Source: Dorea_D hominis
GTDB taxonomy: Bacteria; Bacillota; Clostridia; Lachnospirales; Lachnospiraceae
Direction: 5' to 3'
NCBI RefSeq assembly: GCF_014287705.1
Contig: NZ_JACOOY010000016.1
Location: 13,206-77,205, forward strand
Length of the DNA: 64,000 bases
Of this stretch, positions 35,652-44,487 are shown one piece after another. Position 1 is the stretch's first letter; each line of letters begins with the position of its first letter. The position numbers were made by a program, and so were the translations under genes. The notes under the pieces were generated by a model that worked only from the letters and a program-made list of their open reading frames with translations, made no database searches and was not told the origin of the DNA.

Positions 35652-36192
35652 CTGCAGGAATATGGTTATCAACCATCAGAAGATGCAGTTCTTCATCCTC
35701 TGAATCCTTCAGGTTATTCACTGCTGAAAGCAGCATACCGCAAGACTCGATTCCCATCATCTTTCTTGGCGGAAGGTTGGTGATTGCGATCAGTGTCTTA
35801 CCAACTAATTCTTCCGGCTCATAGTAAGAGTGGATTCCGCTTAAGATCGTGCGGTCTGTACCTGTTCCGTCATCCAGTGTGAACTGAAGGAGCTTCTTGC
35901 TCTTCGGAACTGCTACACACTCTTTAACCTTTACGGCACGGAAATCAGATTTGCTGAATGTATCGAAATCAACCTCTTCTTCAAATAAAGGCTCAACCTT
36001 TACGTTGGAGAAGTCAATCTTCGCGTTGTCTTTGAAGAATCCGTTGTTGTCGTTTGCAGTTGCTTCTTCTACTGCTTCGGATTTTCCTGCTTTTTTGTCA
36101 GAGTCAAGACTCTTCATCGTCGGGACCTTTTTTGTGGTTCTTTCATACTCGACCAAGCTGGTGTTAATACTATTAAATTCTCCATATTCCAA
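35635..36192 (-). pseudogene. metG: 3' fragment of methionyl-tRNA synthetase gene (tRNA-binding domain)
   Basis: The last 125 of 185 residues match the C-terminal tRNA-binding domain of MetG (DFDTFSKSDFRAVKVKECVAV, LLQFTLDDGTGTDRTILSG, EPEELVGKTLIAITNLPPRK, MMGIESCGMLLSA, ending AGAKLY). The catalytic domain is missing. The first 30 residues are unrelated and the only start is a TTG behind GGGGG. This looks like a metG end left or carried by an integrated element. It could still make a free tRNA-binding protein, but that is speculative. Confidence 0.75.
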
Positions 36193-36243
36193 TTATCCCC
36201 CATACTTCATATTTTTGCTCTACTTTGAGTCACTTTGCGGGCA

Positions 36244-36272
36244 AATGATGTAAAATATGATGTAAATGATGT
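36244..36272. repeat. three ATGATGTA repeats near an integrase end
   Basis: ATGATGTA occurs at 36244-36251, 36256-36263 and 36265-36272. It lies between the metG fragment and the integrase fragment, where arm-type binding sites of tyrosine recombinases are usually found. The role as att-site component is inferred. Confidence 0.45.
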
Positions 36273-36390
36273 AGGGCGATAGTAGTATATGCAAGAGCAT
36301 ATTCATATACAAGAAATTATAACTTCTCTTATTTACAATGTCAATCCACATCAAAGTAACGCTGCCTTATCTTTTTCTGCTTCAGAACAA

Positions 36391-36425
36391 GAAAAAAGAA
36401 CACACAACATTCTGTATGTTCTCTT
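36391..36425 (-). terminator. terminator of the integrase fragment
   Basis: AGAACA and TGTTCT arms around a GAATG loop are followed on the minus strand by six T. It lies just downstream of the integrase stop codon. Confidence 0.65.
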
Positions 36426-36445
36426 TCCATATGTGAAGTCCAATA

Positions 36446-36634
36446 TTATACTACGAAATAGCTATCCAATCCTTTAAACTCTGCCGCTTTCATTTCCTTT
36501 GTAACATCAGCATAGATGTTCAGTGTAGTTGAAATATCTGAATGTCCGAGTGCGTCTTGAATGACCTTTATATTTACTCCAGCTTCACACATTCTTGTTG
36601 TAAATGTATGTCTAAGCGAGTGTGGATGTGTCAA
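36446..36634 (-). pseudogene. C-terminal remnant of a tyrosine integrase
   Basis: The fragment carries the last catalytic motifs of a tyrosine recombinase: HSLRHTFTTRM (the HxxR box), LGHSDISTTLNIYADV (His and the nucleophile Tyr). The rest of the gene is absent. The frame breaks at about 36,634, exactly where the serine recombinase cassette DNA begins (a TATAGGAC then A-run boundary). So the cassette element probably inserted into this integrase gene. The N-terminal half was not found in the window. Confidence 0.75.
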
Positions 36635-36745
36635 GTATAGGACAAAAAAAATTTTATTTTTTCTGCCGAAGACTATCTGACGCTTCCATCAGGTAGTCCC
36701 AGCACCTTGATTATCTTCTGATAAGTCATTCTTGTCCTGCTCAAG

Positions 36746-38323
36746 TTATCTCTGTTCCGAAAAAATATCGTCAAAATTCCATTCGATTTCAATTTCATCC
36801 TGACTATGAACACGGATCACCTTGATAATCTCACGCAGCTTCTCTGTATCGAACTTCTGAATTCCCAAGAAATCTTTTAGTTTTATTTTATCAGAAAGTT
36901 CATTTTGTTCAAGAAGCTTTTTGCTATTCTCCGCATCTTCTATCTTTCGTTTTATTTCATCCAGCTGTACACTTATCGTTGCAGCTCTCTGCTTATACGA
37001 ATCACGATCTATACGACCATCTTTGTAATCATCATAGAGTTTCATCTTTTCCGAGGTCAACTGTCGGCTCTGTTTTTGCAATTCTGCGGTATTGATCTCT
37101 TTGTAGTCGCATTGCCTGTTGGAAGATACTTTCTTTTCTTTTTCCAACATTGACGCTGCATACTGATGAACAAGCCCAAGGATATTCTCCTCCAGCGGTT
37201 CCCGTCGGATCACCAGACTTCGACACACAGGATCTCCATTGGTTCGAGCATCTGAGCATTTTAGCAGATGCTCCGTTTCTTTTAGTAAAGAATGCCCACA
37301 GTTGGCACATATCAGTAATGCCGGCTGTTTTTTACGCCTTTCCAGAGTAAAATTGGTGCGTGATTCCGCAACACTTCTCTTCTTTTTCGGATGCATTTCA
37401 TTTGCTTTTTCAAACAATGCCCTGTCTATAATTGCCGTATGATGATTTTCCAGGCGAACCCATTCTGTTTCATCATTCAGAACTGCTTTATGACCGGTAT
37501 GCATACTGCAACGTGTTTTTCCCCAGATTCTGGTTCCAATATAAATCTCATCCCGGACAATTGCCGCTACTGTCGTAGGGCTCCAGTGTTTCTTTTTGAT
37601 CGTATCAAACCTCTGGAACTGCACCTGATCCCCTCTTGATAATTTCTGCTCATCACAAGTGGCAATCGCCTGTCTGTTCAATTCCCTTGTAATATCTGCA
37701 AAACTTGTTCCCTTTGCTGCCATCTTAAAAATCATTTTCACGACTTTTGCAGCCTCCGGATCAACTTCCAGCCTTCCATCTTTTCCTTTTTTATAGCCAT
37801 ATCTGGCATTTACCGGAAGGCGTGTACCATTTCTCGTTCTTGTCTGCAATGCTGATGAAATTTTCTTGGACAAATCCAGGCTATACATATTGTATACTAG
37901 ATTCTGCAATGCTACATTCATTCCACCAGTCATTCCGCTGCTTGCCGCACTGTCATAGCTGTCATTAATCGAAATAAATCGAATCTGTAGAAGTGGGAAA
38001 ATATATTCAATATAAAATCCAACTTCCAGATAGTCTCTTCCGAATCTGGAAAAGTCTTTTACAACTACACAGCCGATTTCTCCGCTTTTCATGTCATCCT
38101 GCAGCTGTTGAAATCCCTGCCTTTTAAAATGAGTACCGCTGACACCGTCATCCACATATTCCAGAATATCCGACTCAGCCACACCCAGCTCATCAATTGC
38201 AAATGATTTTAACAGAATTCTCTGAGAAGTTACACTGTCGCTCTCTTTTTTGGCTCTGCCATCTACATTGTCATCTTCTGCAGACAAACGGATGTAAACA
38301 GCTGTTTTTCTAAGATCTGTCAT
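36746..38323 (-). CDS. large serine recombinase, third of three
   Basis: A 525-residue large serine recombinase. The resolvase domain begins YIRLSAEDDNVDGRAKKESD with the nucleophile Ser14 and contains VVVKDFSRFGRDYLEVG. A recombinase domain follows (RYGYKKGKDGRLEVDPEAAKVVKMIFKMAAKG), then a zinc-ribbon (LLICANCGHSLLKETEHLLKC) and a coiled coil. The start at 38323 overlaps the stop of the second gene (ATGA). It is followed within 100 bases by the broken integrase, so the cassette sits at the very end of its element. Confidence 0.9.
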   Translation of the reverse strand: MTDLRKTAVYIRLSAEDDNVDGRAKKESDSVTSQRILLKSFAIDELGVAESDILEYVDDGVSGTHFKRQGFQQLQDDMKSGEIGCVVVKDFSRFGRDYLEVGFYIEYIFPLLQIRFISINDSYDSAASSGMTGGMNVALQNLVYNMYSLDLSKKISSALQTRTRNGTRLPVNARYGYKKGKDGRLEVDPEAAKVVKMIFKMAAKGTSFADITRELNRQAIATCDEQKLSRGDQVQFQRFDTIKKKHWSPTTVAAIVRDEIYIGTRIWGKTRCSMHTGHKAVLNDETEWVRLENHHTAIIDRALFEKANEMHPKKKRSVAESRTNFTLERRKKQPALLICANCGHSLLKETEHLLKCSDARTNGDPVCRSLVIRREPLEENILGLVHQYAASMLEKEKKVSSNRQCDYKEINTAELQKQSRQLTSEKMKLYDDYKDGRIDRDSYKQRAATISVQLDEIKRKIEDAENSKKLLEQNELSDKIKLKDFLGIQKFDTEKLREIIKVIRVHSQDEIEIEWNFDDIFSEQR

Positions 38324-40011
38324 CTTGACTGCGCCTCCTTCTCTTTCTTTAGTTTCTGTAAATCTGCAAACTGATCGTCATATACCAGCTTGATCTCATA
38401 ATCATACTTACCATGGATAATAATTGAATCCACAAAGGCATCTGCCATTTCTTTTGTCAGCTTACGCTTTGACATATAAGTATGTATCACATTTCCCCAG
38501 CCTTCTTCAATGTGGTAATCCTGGGAATACCGAACCTGTGCCGCCAATACTGTGTCCATACGGCTCTTGATATGCTCAATTTCATTGGAATAGATCCGAG
38601 AAAACTGTATGTATTCTTCTTCTGTAATCAAACGTTCGGAATAGTCTTCATATAAATCCGATTTACGCTTACTGATACGGCTTAGTTCCCGTCGAAGTTT
38701 CCCCACCTCTTTATCCAAAAGCAGGTACTGTGTCTGATTTTTAGAAGCTGTATTCATTTCCCGAATCATTTTTTCCGTATCCAATACGGTTTTCATATGC
38801 GTTTGAATCAGGCGAAGAACATCGTCATCCACATATTCTTTTCTGACTCTGTGCCCTTTGCATTGCTTTCCCCCTGATTTATGGTTGGTATTGGCTCCGC
38901 AGATATAAAAGAATGTGCCATTTCTTTCTCTGGACAACGTCATGCGGTTGCCACAGCCTCCGCACCATATCTTTCCTGTATAGAAATTATGGTTTCGAAT
39001 AGCCCCATTGTTCTGCTGATGTTTCTTTTTATAAGCTTCCGTATATTCCTGGATTTTAGATTGTACCTGTTGAAACAACTCTCTATCTATAATCCCGTCA
39101 TGCGTGTTCTCCACATGCACCCATTCACTCTCTGGTCGGTTTCTCTGTTTATTTCCCTGGAAAACACTTTGCTGATATTTTCCAAATACAGAATCACCTG
39201 TACAATGAACATCCTGAAGAACTCGTTTCACTTCATAATTGTTCCAGGGTTTTGACTCCGGAAGCGGCTTTTCACCGGTTTTATAGAATTTTCTCTGTAA
39301 AGTCGGTGATAAAACTCCATCTTTATTGAGCTGTCTTGCAATATCACTATAGTTCCTGCCATCCATATACATAGAAAATATACTTTTCAGATGGTCTGCA
39401 GCTTCTTCATCAACAATCAGCTGATGATGGTCTTCTTCTGACTTTCTGTAACCATACGGTTCCCAGGCACTTGTAAATTTTCCTTTTTCCCAAAGAGCTT
39501 TTTTTGCGCTGCTGCTCTTTTTGGCAAGATCTTTCGAATAGAACTCATTGATAATATTCTTCAGTGGAACTGTAAGATCCACACCCTCTCTGAAGGAATC
39601 GAAATCATCTGTCACAGCCAGGAATCTTACATGGAAAAAAGGGAATACTCGTTCAATATAATTACTGGTTTCGACATAATTTCTTCCAAGTCTGGACAAA
39701 TCTTTTACAATAACACAATTGATTTTTCCATGTTTGATATCTTCCATCATCTGTACAAATCCAGGACGGTCAAAATTTGTACCTGAATAGTCTGAGTCCT
39801 TATAAACTTCCGCAACCGAAATGTCTTCCGTATCTGCTACAAAGTTTTTCATCAATTCCACCTGGGTTTCTATCGTTCCTCTTTCCAATGTTTCTTCTGT
39901 TTCCATTGAAATTCTGGCATACAATCCTGCCCGGAACGGTCTGCTCACCTCTGTCTGGACGGTTGCACTGCTGACTACTTCCGGAATGTTTTTCCTGCTC
40001 TTTCGTGCCAT
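38320..40011 (-). CDS. large serine recombinase, second of three
   Basis: A 563-residue recombinase: catalytic YARISMETEETLERGTIETQ, VIVKDLSRLGRNYVETS, a recombinase domain (EPYGYRKSEEDHHQLIVDEEAADHLKSIFSMYM), a zinc-ribbon starting KIWCGGCGNRMTLSRE with cysteines, and a long coiled coil (LLLDKEVGKLRRELSRI). The ATG at 40011 follows AAAGGAGG with nine-base spacing. It begins one base after the stop of the first gene. It differs clearly from its neighbours, so the three are not recent duplicates. Confidence 0.9.
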   Translation of the reverse strand: MARKSRKNIPEVVSSATVQTEVSRPFRAGLYARISMETEETLERGTIETQVELMKNFVADTEDISVAEVYKDSDYSGTNFDRPGFVQMMEDIKHGKINCVIVKDLSRLGRNYVETSNYIERVFPFFHVRFLAVTDDFDSFREGVDLTVPLKNIINEFYSKDLAKKSSSAKKALWEKGKFTSAWEPYGYRKSEEDHHQLIVDEEAADHLKSIFSMYMDGRNYSDIARQLNKDGVLSPTLQRKFYKTGEKPLPESKPWNNYEVKRVLQDVHCTGDSVFGKYQQSVFQGNKQRNRPESEWVHVENTHDGIIDRELFQQVQSKIQEYTEAYKKKHQQNNGAIRNHNFYTGKIWCGGCGNRMTLSRERNGTFFYICGANTNHKSGGKQCKGHRVRKEYVDDDVLRLIQTHMKTVLDTEKMIREMNTASKNQTQYLLLDKEVGKLRRELSRISKRKSDLYEDYSERLITEEEYIQFSRIYSNEIEHIKSRMDTVLAAQVRYSQDYHIEEGWGNVIHTYMSKRKLTKEMADAFVDSIIIHGKYDYEIKLVYDDQFADLQKLKKEKEAQSR

Positions 40012-40012
40012 T

Positions 40013-41704
40013 TTATACAACCTCCTTTACCTTGACCTGCAGATTATTATCATCATCTATTACCGTATCAACTCCCATAGACGGTAATTGATTCAGCAAT
40101 GTCTGATAACAATCATCAAAATCAAAAGTGATCTCTATATTCTTTTTATCATATACTCTGATTTGCCTGATCAGTTCTACCACCACTGTGCGGGACAGTT
40201 CTTCAATATCCTGATACTTCACAAAATAATCCAGCCAGGTATTGGCTTTGTCTGCTTTTTCCAGCTCACTATCCATTTCTTTCTGGATCGCACGGATACT
40301 CTCTTCCGCATTTCTAAGCCGCTTTCCATAGGCTGCATGAAGCTCTACATAGTCTTCTTTTGATACAATGCCCTCTTTCATATCCGAATAGAGCATTATC
40401 CGTAACTCCTTACAGCGTTCTGTCTCCTGCTTTTTCTTCTCCAGCCTGTCCTGCAGCTTCTTCATATTGATCTCCTGAAATGGCACAGTACCAATAAATT
40501 CCAGGATTCTTTTCAGGTGCAGGATATTCTGGATATGCTGTTTCAACATCACCAGTACGGCATCTTCCAGATCCTTTTCCGGTATTCTGTGACTGGAACA
40601 GTGTTTTGTTTCTTTATTTGTGGAACATAGATAATAAGCATATTTTTTTCCTGCCACAGTGGAAACCTTTCTTGTCATAGGTGCACCACAATCCGCACAT
40701 ACAGCAATTCCGGACAACAGATATACCTGCTTTTGGTAAGGTGAAGTACGTGTATCCATGCCCAGAAGCCTCTGCACAATTTCAAAATCACGGTCACTCA
40801 CCAGTGGCTCATGATTTTTCTCAATCCGGATCCAGTCATCTTCCGGTTTCACATAAGTCTGCTTCACTTTATGGTTCGGTGTTGTCCTTTTTCCCTGCAC
40901 AAGATTTCCGATATAAACCTCGTTTTCCAGTATCCTACGGACTGTAACGGAACTCCAAAGTGCCTGTTCTTTCTGCCGGAAGCCAGTTTCATAATGACTG
41001 CCGCTGCTGATTTTATATTCAAATGGGGAAAGAATACCCAGTTCATTTAAACGATTAGCGATCGCATCCTGACTCATTCCCCGCAGCTTCATCTTAAAAA
41101 TATCCTGTACTACACTGCCTGCAGATGGGTCAATCTCTAATTTATGCTTATCTGTCTTTGTCTTCCTGTATCCAAATGCTACAAACGGAGTCACGCACTC
41201 ACCTTTTTTCCTCTTAATCTCAAGATTACTCCTGATCTTAATAGAAATATCACGACAATAAGCATCGTTGATTAAATTTTTAAATGGGATAATGATTTCG
41301 TCTGCCTGATTCTTTCCCTTAAGACTGTCATAATTATCATTGATAGCAATAAAACGTACACCAAGAGCCGGGAATAATCTCTCGATATACTTCCCGGAAT
41401 CAATATATTCCCTTCCAAATCGTGATAAATCTTTTACCACTACGCAGTCTACAATCCCACGCCGGATATCTTCCAGCATTGCCTGGAATGCAGGGCGCTC
41501 AAAATTAGAGCCTGAGTAGCCATCATCAACTCGGACTGAAACAACTTCTATATCTTTTTTGTCTTTCAGGAAATCCAGAATCAAAGCTTTCTGGTTAGAA
41601 ATGCTGTTACTTTCCAGTTTTGCTGAACTAGAAATATCGCCATCTTCTTTAGATAATCTGACATAGATGGCGGCATGATAGATTTTATTGATATTCTGAT
41701 ACAT
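40013..41704 (-). CDS. large serine recombinase, first of three
   Basis: A 563-residue recombinase: AAIYVRLSKEDGDISSSAKLESNS with Ser in the YVRLS box, VVVKDLSRFGREYIDSG, a recombinase domain (AFGYRKTKTDKHKLEIDPSAGSVVQDIFKM), a zinc-ribbon (VCADCGAPMTRKVSTVAGKKYAYYLC) and a coiled coil. AAAGGAGG lies before the ATG and is partly inside an 11-base-pair hairpin. It heads a three-gene operon. Confidence 0.9.
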   Translation of the reverse strand: MYQNINKIYHAAIYVRLSKEDGDISSSAKLESNSISNQKALILDFLKDKKDIEVVSVRVDDGYSGSNFERPAFQAMLEDIRRGIVDCVVVKDLSRFGREYIDSGKYIERLFPALGVRFIAINDNYDSLKGKNQADEIIIPFKNLINDAYCRDISIKIRSNLEIKRKKGECVTPFVAFGYRKTKTDKHKLEIDPSAGSVVQDIFKMKLRGMSQDAIANRLNELGILSPFEYKISSGSHYETGFRQKEQALWSSVTVRRILENEVYIGNLVQGKRTTPNHKVKQTYVKPEDDWIRIEKNHEPLVSDRDFEIVQRLLGMDTRTSPYQKQVYLLSGIAVCADCGAPMTRKVSTVAGKKYAYYLCSTNKETKHCSSHRIPEKDLEDAVLVMLKQHIQNILHLKRILEFIGTVPFQEINMKKLQDRLEKKKQETERCKELRIMLYSDMKEGIVSKEDYVELHAAYGKRLRNAEESIRAIQKEMDSELEKADKANTWLDYFVKYQDIEELSRTVVVELIRQIRVYDKKNIEITFDFDDCYQTLLNQLPSMGVDTVIDDDNNLQVKVKEVV

Positions 41705-41713
41705 ATCTTACCT

Positions 41714-41749
41714 CCTTTTATTACGTCAGAAAATCCATGTAATAAAAGG
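41714..41749 (-). promoter_or_regulatory. hairpin covering the ribosome binding site of the recombinase operon
   Basis: GTAATAAAAGG and CCTTTTATTAC form a perfect 11-base-pair stem with a 14-base loop in the transcript. The 3' arm contains part of AAAGGAGG of the first recombinase. Closed, it would reduce translation. A possible promoter (TGGCAA, 17 bases, TAGAAT) lies upstream near 41780. Confidence 0.55.
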
Positions 41750-41812
41750 GGGCTGCATAATTTGTCCTTACTGACATTCTAACACAGTCCCCTCAATCTT
41801 GCCAGTACTTTT

Positions 41813-42061
41813 TCAGACACTCAGAAGCATATTCTCAAATGCCTGCTCCATAGATATACCGTTATTGGCAAATCTGACTTTTACTTTCATATTGCCGATC
41901 CGGACCAAATATGGATTTCCTACTTTATTCAGAAAAATATCTCTCCGTTCCTGAAGCGATTTATTTCTGTCTGCTTTTATCATCCGTAGATCAGTCATTT
42001 CATTGATATCTACATCACTGAAATCCTGCTCCAGATAGTTTCTATATTCCTCTGCCGTCAT
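41813..42061 (-). CDS. DUF6870-like small protein
   Basis: An 82-residue protein (MTAEEYRNYLEQDFSDVD, then ERRDIFLNKVGNPYLVRIGNMKVKVRFANNG). It matches the layout of small mobile-element proteins annotated as DUF6870; function unknown. It overlaps the MazF-type gene by 20 bases and lies upstream of the recombinases, so it may be a partner of either. Confidence 0.6.
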   Translation of the reverse strand: MTAEEYRNYLEQDFSDVDINEMTDLRMIKADRNKSLQERRDIFLNKVGNPYLVRIGNMKVKVRFANNGISMEQAFENMLLSV

Positions 42062-42422
42062 GCCCTTCTCCTTCCATTCCCATCTGAATCTGTACTGCTT
42101 TCAGTACCCGATCCAGGCTCCACTTATTTACTCTTCCGCATTTCTCAATAATACATTTCGTAGAAATGCTCATAACCTGTTCAGCCAGTGCCAGGCTTCC
42201 TTTTCGGATTCCCGTCATATCATATTTGCTGATAAATACATGTGTTGGCAAATACCGTTTCTTATAAATTCTTGATGTCAGCGGAACTACCGTTATGACT
42301 GAACTGTATGTATTGGCTTTATTATTACTCACTACGATCACCGGTCTTACTCCACCCTGAACAGATGTTGTAGGAAACATACCGAGATCTGCCCATAAAA
42401 TATCTCCTCTGCGGATTGTCAT
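42042..42422 (-). CDS. PemK/MazF-family endoribonuclease toxin
   Basis: A 126-residue MazF-type protein: IRRGDILWADLG at the start, GGVRPVIVVSNNKANTYSS, VPLTSRIYKKRYLPTHVFI and the helix SLDRVLKAVQIQMG. The family cleaves mRNA. No MazE-type antitoxin frame precedes it; the overlapping downstream 82-residue gene is the only candidate partner. The ATG at 42422 follows GAGAGGAC. Confidence 0.85.
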   Translation of the reverse strand: MTIRRGDILWADLGMFPTTSVQGGVRPVIVVSNNKANTYSSVITVVPLTSRIYKKRYLPTHVFISKYDMTGIRKGSLALAEQVMSISTKCIIEKCGRVNKWSLDRVLKAVQIQMGMEGEGHDGRGI

Positions 42423-42492
42423 TTGTCCTCTCTCCAATCTATTATTTTTATTTGTAAAGCATCCATAGCGCTATATTGGCTCCACAGGAATA

Positions 42493-42528
42493 CGGCAGAG
42501 TTTCTTTCCCATAGGGAAAGCTCTGCCG
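42493..42528. repeat. long inverted repeat upstream of the MazF-type gene
   Basis: CGGCAGAG and CTCTGCCG enclose CTTTCCC/GGAAAG with small mismatch and a short loop. No T run follows on either strand. It may be a structured element or operator in front of the mazF-like gene. Confidence 0.4.
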
Positions 42529-42575
42529 CATAACCTCTATAGCCAATTTGATTATTAAACAGTGCTCGCTCGATT

Positions 42576-42758
42576 CTATTTATCCTCGATACCCCGAATC
42601 GTTACTCCCGCATATGCAGGAAGGGAATAATAACCTGCCCAGATGCATACTCCGGACCACAACCCGGAAACTCTCGTTTCCAGGCTCCAGCAGTTCATAG
42701 GTTTACCAGTTACAGACTTCTCAGGATCTGCAAGTGTATCGCATCTCATACATATCAT
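42576..42758 (-). CDS. hypothetical small protein
   Basis: A 60-residue frame beginning MICMRCDTLADPEKSVTG and continuing with Trp- and Cys-containing segments (NCWSLETRVSGLWSGVCIWAGYY). There is only a weak GGTG site before the ATG. The amino acid mix looks protein-like and the region has no other gene, but it could also be a structured noncoding stretch. The 480 bases between here and the sigma-like gene show no other coding signal apart from this frame. Confidence 0.35.
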   Translation of the reverse strand: MICMRCDTLADPEKSVTGKPMNCWSLETRVSGLWSGVCIWAGYYSLPAYAGVTIRGIEDK

Positions 42759-43002
42759 CGCATCACCAGCCTGCCAGCTGGCTTCGGTCAGTGCTTTTTC
42801 GCAGCATTACAGACTGAACTAAAAATCTTTGTTTTGTCTTATAATCCTATAGCGGCATCTTCCTCGTGCTCTTTGCATGAAATGTCACGTCAGTTATTAT
42901 TGGATATTCAGTTATCATGGTTCATTTTAGGAAGTCCTTTAACTTCCTCTAATTACTAAAGTCAAATGACTTTGGCAAATGCAAAAGATTTTGAAAAATT
43001 TT

Positions 43003-43476
43003 TTAAAAAAATTTATTCATATACATTTCACGCATCTTATTAAGAGTGGATTTCAGCTTGTATGACAGCATCTGTCTGGAAATCCCCATAATCTCCGCCA
43101 TCTGTGTCTGTGTCTTGTTTTCAAAGAAAATGCCATAAATAATCATGCGTTCCTCTGAGTTCAGTTGATTGATCACTGTGTGAATATCCTGCTGTTCCAT
43201 TTTTGTCAGTACACAGTGCTCCACATCACAGTTCAGATCTGGAAAATCCTCAATCATGAAGCCTTCTCCATCAATGGACTGACCGCTGTAAGGTACTTCT
43301 CTCAGCATCTTATCCACAACCTCACCCAGTTCATTCTTAATCTCAACTTTTTTTGCCTTGCTGCTTCTGTAAAAATTATTCATCGCATACGCAACTTCTT
43401 TTGTAATCTCGATCATTTCTCCATCAATATTTGCGTAATACTTTCCTTCGTAAAAATATGGGTGTTCAATATACAT
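43003..43476 (-). CDS. sigma-70 region 4-like regulator of a mobile element
   Basis: A 157-residue protein. The C-terminal 60 residues form a sigma region 4 type helix-turn-helix (QQDIHTVINQLNSEERMIIYGIFFENKTQTQMAEIMGISRQMLSYKLKSTLNKMREMY). The N-terminal part contains EIKNELGEVVDKMLREVPYSGQS. It resembles small sigma-like factors in conjugative and mobilizable elements of Firmicutes. The ATG at 43476 follows GGAGGAACG. Confidence 0.7.
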   Translation of the reverse strand: MYIEHPYFYEGKYYANIDGEMIEITKEVAYAMNNFYRSSKAKKVEIKNELGEVVDKMLREVPYSGQSIDGEGFMIEDFPDLNCDVEHCVLTKMEQQDIHTVINQLNSEERMIIYGIFFENKTQTQMAEIMGISRQMLSYKLKSTLNKMREMYMNKFF

Positions 43477-43614
43477 ATCCGTTCCTCCTGAATTTGAAAT
43501 CTTGTTGCTCGTTTCAAATCCAGAAGGCGGACCTCTGTTTAGGATCATGCCTGCTCCGCCTTTATCCTGCCGGGATACGCCCGCAGTTATTGGCTGAGAA
43601 ATTCAGGCACGAAA

Positions 43615-43652
43615 AAAAGCCCCAGTAGTTTTTTCTTAACTACTGAGGCTTT
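43615..43652 (-). terminator. terminator after the gene at 43,803
   Basis: A 14-base-pair stem with one mismatch (CAGTAGTT/AACTACTG core flanked by AAAGCC/GGCTTT) is followed on the minus strand by seven T. It separates the sigma-like gene from the secreted-protein gene. Confidence 0.8.
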
Positions 43653-43802
43653 CGTCTCTTTCTTGTATTCAGTTATCTATGCCTTCTTTCATCAGCATAA
43701 TCATTGTATCAGGATAAAGTTCACAAAGTATCCGCAATATATTCCCATAAGTTCATATCATTATTGGAATCGTACATATTTCAGTATAAAAAGTTCATCG
43801 TG

Positions 43803-44234
43803 TTATTCTTCTACTTCTTTTCCATCTATATATAGTTGAAATTTATCAGGATTATTGACTACATCATAGTCCTTTCCGTATTCTACAGGTCTATATTCGG
43901 CTGTCATTACCGATTCCCCATCTTCAATATCCTCTTTCCATAAATAGATGTTCATATCAAGGCTCGTCGCATATCCCCTGTCTGTGGAGAATTTTGTCGA
44001 ATAAAATGAATCATCCTTGTACATCTGCAAAAGTTCTCTTGCAAAAGCTTCTTTATCCCCGATATGTCCCCGGTTAGCAACCACTGTAATATTTTCATCT
44101 CGATTTACGGAAAATGTTCCAACTACATCCGGTTCGCCTTCCTTATGACCAGATTCAGATTTCCCATAAATACTTCCTGCAGCAATTATCAAGATCACTG
44201 CTCCTGAAATCAATGCAATTATCTTTTTCTTCAT
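43803..44234 (-). CDS. membrane-anchored or secreted protein of unknown function
   Basis: A 143-residue protein with an N-terminal signal or anchor (KKKIIALISGAVILIIAAGSIYG) and a 115-residue external domain rich in acidic residues (GHIGDKEAFARELLQMYKDDSFYSTKFSTDRG). No lipobox. It begins five bases after the preceding small gene. I do not recognise the family. Confidence 0.6.
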   Translation of the reverse strand: MKKKIIALISGAVILIIAAGSIYGKSESGHKEGEPDVVGTFSVNRDENITVVANRGHIGDKEAFARELLQMYKDDSFYSTKFSTDRGYATSLDMNIYLWKEDIEDGESVMTAEYRPVEYGKDYDVVNNPDKFQLYIDGKEVEE

Positions 44235-44238
44235 ATTT

Positions 44239-44451
44239 TTATTTTCCTTTTAGTTTTTTTACTGCGTAATTGATTACTTCTTCCGGTGTGGGTCTGTCTC
44301 CTTTAAGTGTCATTTTCTTCCATTCTTCCTGCACAGCCGGATCGGGATTATCAAATCCTGCATCTATGGCTATCTGCATTTCTCTGCGTACCTCTTCTGG
44401 TGTTGTGTTGTACTTTTCTGCAATCTTCTCATAAATAGTTTTCTCTCTCAT
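44239..44451 (-). CDS. small protein with Spo0A-C-like helix-turn-helix
   Basis: A 70-residue protein reading YEKIAEKYNTTPEEVRREMQIAIDAG. This resembles the first part of the Spo0A C-terminal DNA-binding domain (IAxKxxTTPxxVxRExxxAI). It is too short to be Spo0A and lacks a receiver domain. A palindrome GTTCTATAGAAC lies about 37 bases upstream, the same motif as near the XRE gene, so control by that regulator is likely. Confidence 0.6.
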   Translation of the reverse strand: MREKTIYEKIAEKYNTTPEEVRREMQIAIDAGFDNPDPAVQEEWKKMTLKGDRPTPEEVINYAVKKLKGK

Positions 44452-44487
44452 TCATTTTCCTCCAATATATAAGTAGAATTACACCTT

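Noticed and set aside
40013..41704. The three serine recombinases as tandem copies of one gene
   Set aside because: Their sequences differ strongly outside catalytic motifs, so they are distinct family members.
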